Assembly: GCA_021772555.1 (NCBI GenBank)
Contig: JAJFLT010000240.1
Span: 1-5,776 of the forward strand
Direction: 5' to 3'
DNA: 5,776 nt
Source: Opitutales bacterium
Lineage (GTDB): Bacteria; Verrucomicrobiota; Verrucomicrobiia; Opitutales; UBA2987
The notes beneath the pieces are model-generated. The model saw only the letters and a list, made by a program, of their open reading frames with translations. It was not told the DNA's origin and made no database searches. Shown here piece by piece: positions 5,729 through 5,776 of the stretch. Position numbers and translations under genes: made by a program. Each line of letters opens with the position of its first letter. Within the stretch, counting starts at the first letter, position 1.

Positions 5729-5776
5729 ATGCAACTTAATGATGAACAATGGGATGTGATTAGAAAACATTTTCCT
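5729..5776 (+). CDS. IS transposase, N-terminal fragment (cut by window edge)
   Basis: Sixteen codons from the ATG at 5729 read MQLNDEQWDVIRKHFP and run off the right edge. They are identical at DNA level to the start of the left copy, which implies recent transposition or assembly of the same repeat at both ends. The AGAGG motif about 12 bases upstream is also shared. Nothing of the catalytic domain is visible. Confidence 0.75.
   Translation, partial: MQLNDEQWDVIRKHFP

Larger units (their letters stand above)
5659..5776 (+). mobile_element. Insertion sequence, 5' end of right copy (IS5-family-like)
   Basis: This is the exact inverted counterpart of the left-edge element. The common sequence starts at CAACCTATCTC (5659), preceded by TA at 5657-5658. 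Because the same end of the element faces inward at both window edges, these must be two separate copies, not two ends of one insertion. The element continues beyond the window. Confidence 0.85.

Overview
The window is 5.8 kb of bacterial DNA, probably from a Gram-negative proteobacterium. This lineage guess rests on two cell-surface proteins with an IPTL-CTERM (exosortase-type) tail and on a receiver/metallo-beta-lactamase fusion; nothing fixes the genus. Base composition is patchy: the short-chain dehydrogenase gene is GC-rich, while the stretch around 1340-2150 is AT-rich. No rRNA, tRNA or CRISPR array is visible.

Both edges are the same end of one insertion sequence, in inverted orientation (1-139 and 5659-5776). 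Each carries the first codons of an IS5-family-like transposase reading out of the window. The identical repeats at both ends suggest that this is a short-read contig broken at a repeated element. Both IS copies abut truncated host genes. On the left is a response-regulator receiver domain fused to a metallo-beta-lactamase-fold hydrolase, which has lost most of its receiver. On the right is an IPTL-CTERM surface protein, which has lost its start codon and promoter.

Layout: IS end (1-139); 5'-truncated receiver/MBL hydrolase, + (to 1232); small secreted protein of unknown function, - (1337-1819); a 470-base gene-free AT-rich stretch with a degenerate ~43-base tandem repeat (about 2055-2141); SDR oxidoreductase, - (2290-3081); GNAT-like acetyltransferase, - (3191-3661), whose ribosome binding site lies in two mutually exclusive hairpins; intact IPTL-CTERM protein, - (3797-4624), with a good sigma-70-type promoter; a broken second copy of that gene, - (4860-5657); IS end.

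The genes do not form an evident pathway. The clearest biological theme is a tandem pair of exosortase-type substrates whose sorting tails are identical while the middles have diverged, cut by an IS. The most testable regulatory idea is the GNAT leader switch. I see no convincing new defence or mobile system.
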